DNA from: Pseudomonadota bacterium
Lineage (GTDB): Bacteria; Pseudomonadota; Gammaproteobacteria; Burkholderiales; Burkholderiaceae_B
Length of the DNA: 8,483 nucleotides
Assembly (NCBI GenBank): GCA_023437255.1
Contig: JAEZGR010000028.1
Coordinates: forward strand, 1 to 8,483
Direction: 5' to 3'
Part shown: positions 6,799 through 8,483 of the stretch, one piece after another
Layout: every line of letters begins with the position of its first letter
Position numbering within the stretch: position 1 is the stretch's first letter
Made by a program: the position numbers and the translations under genes
The notes under the pieces: generated by a model
What the model saw: only the letters and a program-made list of their open reading frames with translations
Databases searched by the model: none
What the model was told of the DNA's origin: nothing

Positions 6799-7449
6799 AT
6801 CAGCACACTCGACCTGCTTGAACCGGCCCGACGTGGCGAATGCGAACAGATCGGCCCCCAGGCCGCCATTCTGCGCGGGTTTGCGCTGCCGTTCGCCCAT
6901 TCCGCGCTGGCCGCCATTGCCGAGATCGAAGCCCATTCGCCTTTCCGACAAATGAGCACCCCTGGCGGCTACACGATGTCTGTGGCGCTCACGAATTGCG
7001 GGCAGTTTGGGTGGACAAGCGATCACCGCGGCTATCGTTACACCCGCGACGACCCGCTCACCGGCCAGCCCTGGCCCGACATGCCGGCAATTTTTCACGA
7101 ACTGGCCGTCACTGCCGCGGCCGCTGCCGGCTTCGCCGACTTCCAGCCCGATGCCTGCCTTGTGAACCGTTACCTCCCCGGCTCGCGGCTCTCGCTGCAT
7201 CAAGACAAAAATGAGCGTGACTTCAGTGCGCCCATCGTCTCGGTGTCGCTGGGCATGCAGGCGGTCTTTTTGTTCGGAGGCATGCAGCGCGGCGACTCAG
7301 CCACCCGCATTCCCCTCTACCATGGCGATGTCGCCGTATGGGGTGGCGTCGACCGGCTGCGCTACCATGGCATATCTCCCATGAAAGAGGCGCCCCACCC
7401 GCAACTGGGCGCACAACGCATCAACTTCACGTTCCGCAAGGCGGGGTGA
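6799..7449 (+). CDS. alkB: AlkB, alpha-ketoglutarate-dependent DNA dealkylase, with non-canonical ATC start
   Basis: This is an Fe(II)/2-oxoglutarate dioxygenase that removes 1-methyladenine and 3-methylcytosine lesions from DNA by oxidative demethylation. Read from ATC 6799 it is 216 residues, the length of E. coli AlkB. Every key residue sits at the E. coli number plus 3: His134, Asp136 and His190 bind iron, and Arg207 and Arg213 bind 2-oxoglutarate. SPFRQMSTPGGYTMSV (47-62), FQPDACLVNRY (115-125) and APIVSVSLG (144-152) are near-identical to the enzyme as I recall it. Homology continues upstream of the first in-frame ATG (6952, residue 52): TLDLLE matches the E. coli N-terminal LDLF, and QAAILRGFAL matches AVILRRFAF. 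No ATG, GTG or TTG exists in this frame between the stop at 6682-6684 and 6952. A 6952 start would give a 165-residue protein lacking the first 51 residues. It is followed by the AraC-Ogt gene after 101 bp. Confidence 0.9.
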   Translation: MSTLDLLEPARRGECEQIGPQAAILRGFALPFAHSALAAIAEIEAHSPFRQMSTPGGYTMSVALTNCGQFGWTSDHRGYRYTRDDPLTGQPWPDMPAIFHELAVTAAAAAGFADFQPDACLVNRYLPGSRLSLHQDKNERDFSAPIVSVSLGMQAVFLFGGMQRGDSATRIPLYHGDVAVWGGVDRLRYHGISPMKEAPHPQLGAQRINFTFRKAG

Positions 7450-7488
7450 AAGTCGTAAACCTGCGCGGCACGATATCGCAAGAATCGG

Positions 7489-7496
7489 AGCGCAAA
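7489..7496 (+). promoter_or_regulatory. weak Ada-box-like AGCGCAAA upstream of the methyltransferase gene
   Basis: AGCGCAAA resembles the core of the E. coli Ada box (AAAGCGCA). It lies in the 101-bp alkB to methyltransferase gap, 54 bp before the ATG at 7551. The downstream protein lacks the domain that makes Ada bind such a box, and a match this short is expected by chance in GC-rich DNA. It is reported only as a candidate. Confidence 0.15.
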
Positions 7497-7550
7497 CGCG
7501 AACGGCACCCTGTACGCTCGGGTAAATCATGCCCCGAACAGGTCATTGCC

Positions 7551-8471
7551 ATGAACACCACGCCCTCAACCTCACAACACGCGGTCCGTATCGAACAGGC
7601 CTGCCGCACGATCGAGTCATCTGAAGTCGCGCCCAGGCTGGCCGATCTGGCTCGACAGGCGGGGCTGAGCCCCTATCACTTCCACAGGCTGTTCAAAGCC
7701 GAAACGGGACTCACCCCCAAGGCGTATGCCGCTGCTCACCGCGCGCGCAAGCTGCGCGAGGCACTTCAGGACGCACGCTCGTCCATCACCGACGCCATCT
7801 ACAACGCCGGCTTCGGCTCGGACAGCCGCTTCTACGAGGCCTCGGACCACCTGCTGGGCATGCCCGCCCGCGATTACCGCCGCGGCGGCGCGGGCGCCCG
7901 GATCCGCTTCGCCATCGGCCAGTGCACACTGGGCGCGATCCTGGTGGCACAGAGCCAGCGCGGTGTGTGCGCCATCTTGCTGGGAGACGATCCGCAAGCC
8001 CTGCTGTGCGATCTGCAAGACCGTTTTCCCAACGCCGACCTGTGCGGCGGCGATGCGGCATTCGAGCAGTTGGTGGCGCAGGTGGTCGGCTTTGTGGAGG
8101 CGCCCTCGGTGGGTCTGAACCTGCCCCTGGACATCCGTGGCACGGCATTCCAGGAACGGGTGTGGCAGGCGCTGCGCCAGATTCCCGCCGGCACGACGGT
8201 CAGCTATACCGAACTTGCCCAGCGGATCGGCGCCCCTGCCGCCATACGTGCCGTTGCGCGTGCCTGCGCCGCCAATCCCCTGGCGGTGGCCGTTCCCTGC
8301 CATCGCGTCGTGCGGCAAGATGGCGGGCTTTCCGGCTATCGCTGGGGCGTCGAGCGCAAACGCGAGCTGCTGGTGCGCGAAGCCCGCATGGCGGACGCGG
8401 CTACGGCGACGGTTGCATCCGCCACGCCTCCGGCACCATCTCGGAAATGTGCTGGCGCACGTGTTCGATGA
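7551..8471 (+). CDS. AraC-type HTH / O6-methylguanine-DNA methyltransferase fusion (Ada-like, no methylphosphotriester domain)
   Basis: This is a 306-residue bifunctional protein. Residues about 10-110 are an AraC HTH pair (LADLARQAGLSPYHFHRLFK at 30-49, then AIYNAGFGSDSRFYEA at 82-97). Residues about 117-280 are an Ogt/Ada suicide methyltransferase: FQERVWQALRQIPAGTTVSY (200-219), then AVPCHRVV with acceptor Cys250, then LSGYRWGVERK (260-270), almost as in E. coli Ada. The N-terminal zinc domain of Ada, with its methylphosphotriester-accepting cysteine, is absent, and the frame upstream of 7551 does not encode it. The ATG at 7551 has only a weak AGGT (7540-7543). The protein probably repairs O6-methylguanine and may regulate repair genes by an unknown trigger. 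The last 24 or so residues are low-complexity, have poor GC3 and overlap an antisense gene end, so the tail is probably not functional. Confidence 0.93.
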   Translation: MNTTPSTSQHAVRIEQACRTIESSEVAPRLADLARQAGLSPYHFHRLFKAETGLTPKAYAAAHRARKLREALQDARSSITDAIYNAGFGSDSRFYEASDHLLGMPARDYRRGGAGARIRFAIGQCTLGAILVAQSQRGVCAILLGDDPQALLCDLQDRFPNADLCGGDAAFEQLVAQVVGFVEAPSVGLNLPLDIRGTAFQERVWQALRQIPAGTTVSYTELAQRIGAPAAIRAVARACAANPLAVAVPCHRVVRQDGGLSGYRWGVERKRELLVREARMADAATATVASATPPAPSRKCAGARVR

Positions 8472-8483
8472 ACGGCTCGGTAA
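8401..8483 (-). CDS. C-terminal end of an unidentified protein, cut by window edge
   Basis: A minus-strand frame enters from the right edge and stops at TAG (8401-8403). The 26 visible residues end ...HISEMVPEAWRMQPSP. 23 of the 26 codons end in G or C, as in real genes here, while the overlapping plus-strand frame (8403-8468) has only 9 of 22. That makes it the better coding candidate for this stretch. It converges on the methyltransferase gene and overlaps it by 71 bp. The fragment is too short to name a family. Confidence 0.55.
   Translation of the reverse strand, partial: TEPFIEHVRQHISEMVPEAWRMQPSP

Noticed and set aside
6752..6955. Plus-strand open frame from ATG 6752 overlapping the alkB start
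   Set aside because: It is out of frame with AlkB, its translation is arginine/proline-rich with no family resemblance, and the AlkB frame shows clear homology over the same bases.
6688..7203. 171-codon minus-strand open frame opposite alkB
   Set aside because: It is the antisense shadow of alkB; the product has no recognisable fold and no ribosome binding site.
7471..7478. Perfect palindrome CGATATCG in the alkB to methyltransferase gap
   Set aside because: A single 8-bp palindrome with no second copy or flanking symmetry is not enough to call an operator.
7338..7550. In-frame N-terminal extension of the methyltransferase fusion
   Set aside because: These bases mostly lie inside alkB in another frame; the translated extension lacks the cysteines of an Ada zinc domain, and the AraC homology begins only after 7551.

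Overview
The window is GC-rich and densely coding, and reads as chromosomal DNA of a Pseudomonadota, most likely a beta- or gammaproteobacterium. The hints are a short-chain-type threonine dehydrogenase, an E. coli-like AlkB, and a LysR regulator divergent from an acyl-CoA dehydrogenase. No single gene fixes the genus. There are no tRNAs, rRNAs, insertion sequences, CRISPR arrays or gene deserts; the longest gap between genes is about 107 bp.

Region 1 (1-2012): an acyl-CoA dehydrogenase gene, cut by the left edge, reads leftward. It diverges from a LysR-type regulator across a 104-bp AT-rich gap holding a candidate LysR box. This is the usual layout of a regulator facing its own target.

Region 2 (2029-4978): a threonine-to-glycine module on the minus strand. 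kbl (2-amino-3-ketobutyrate CoA ligase) comes first, followed by an SDR-family NAD-dependent L-threonine 3-dehydrogenase. Together they would turn threonine, NAD+ and CoA into glycine, acetyl-CoA and NADH. An XRE-cupin regulator diverges from kbl. The 90-bp gap holds a striking array of three copies of a TATCGAAC half-site, one inverted and two direct copies 21 bp apart. The array overlaps a perfect TATAAT on the kbl strand and is the strongest regulatory signal here.

Region 3 (4944-6691): a four-helix DUF2231 membrane protein is translationally coupled (ATGA) to a lipoprotein of the sorbosone/soluble glucose dehydrogenase beta-propeller family. This is a likely envelope oxidoreductase pair of unknown substrate. 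The lipoprotein gene runs convergently into the XRE-cupin gene, with a 35-bp overlap of coding ends.

Region 4 (6799-8483): a DNA-alkylation repair pair on the plus strand. alkB is followed by an AraC-HTH/O6-methylguanine methyltransferase fusion that lacks the methylphosphotriester domain of classical Ada. The alkB reading frame is homologous to E. coli AlkB for its full 216 residues, yet has no ATG, GTG or TTG at the natural start. An ATC sits there behind a GGAG, so the gene uses a very rare start codon, has lost its start, or is misread at one base. The methyltransferase frame runs 71 bp into the end of an unidentified minus-strand gene cut by the right edge.

I see no clearly new multi-gene system. 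The items most worth checking are the kbl/XRE operator array, the AlkB start and the AraC-Ogt fusion.
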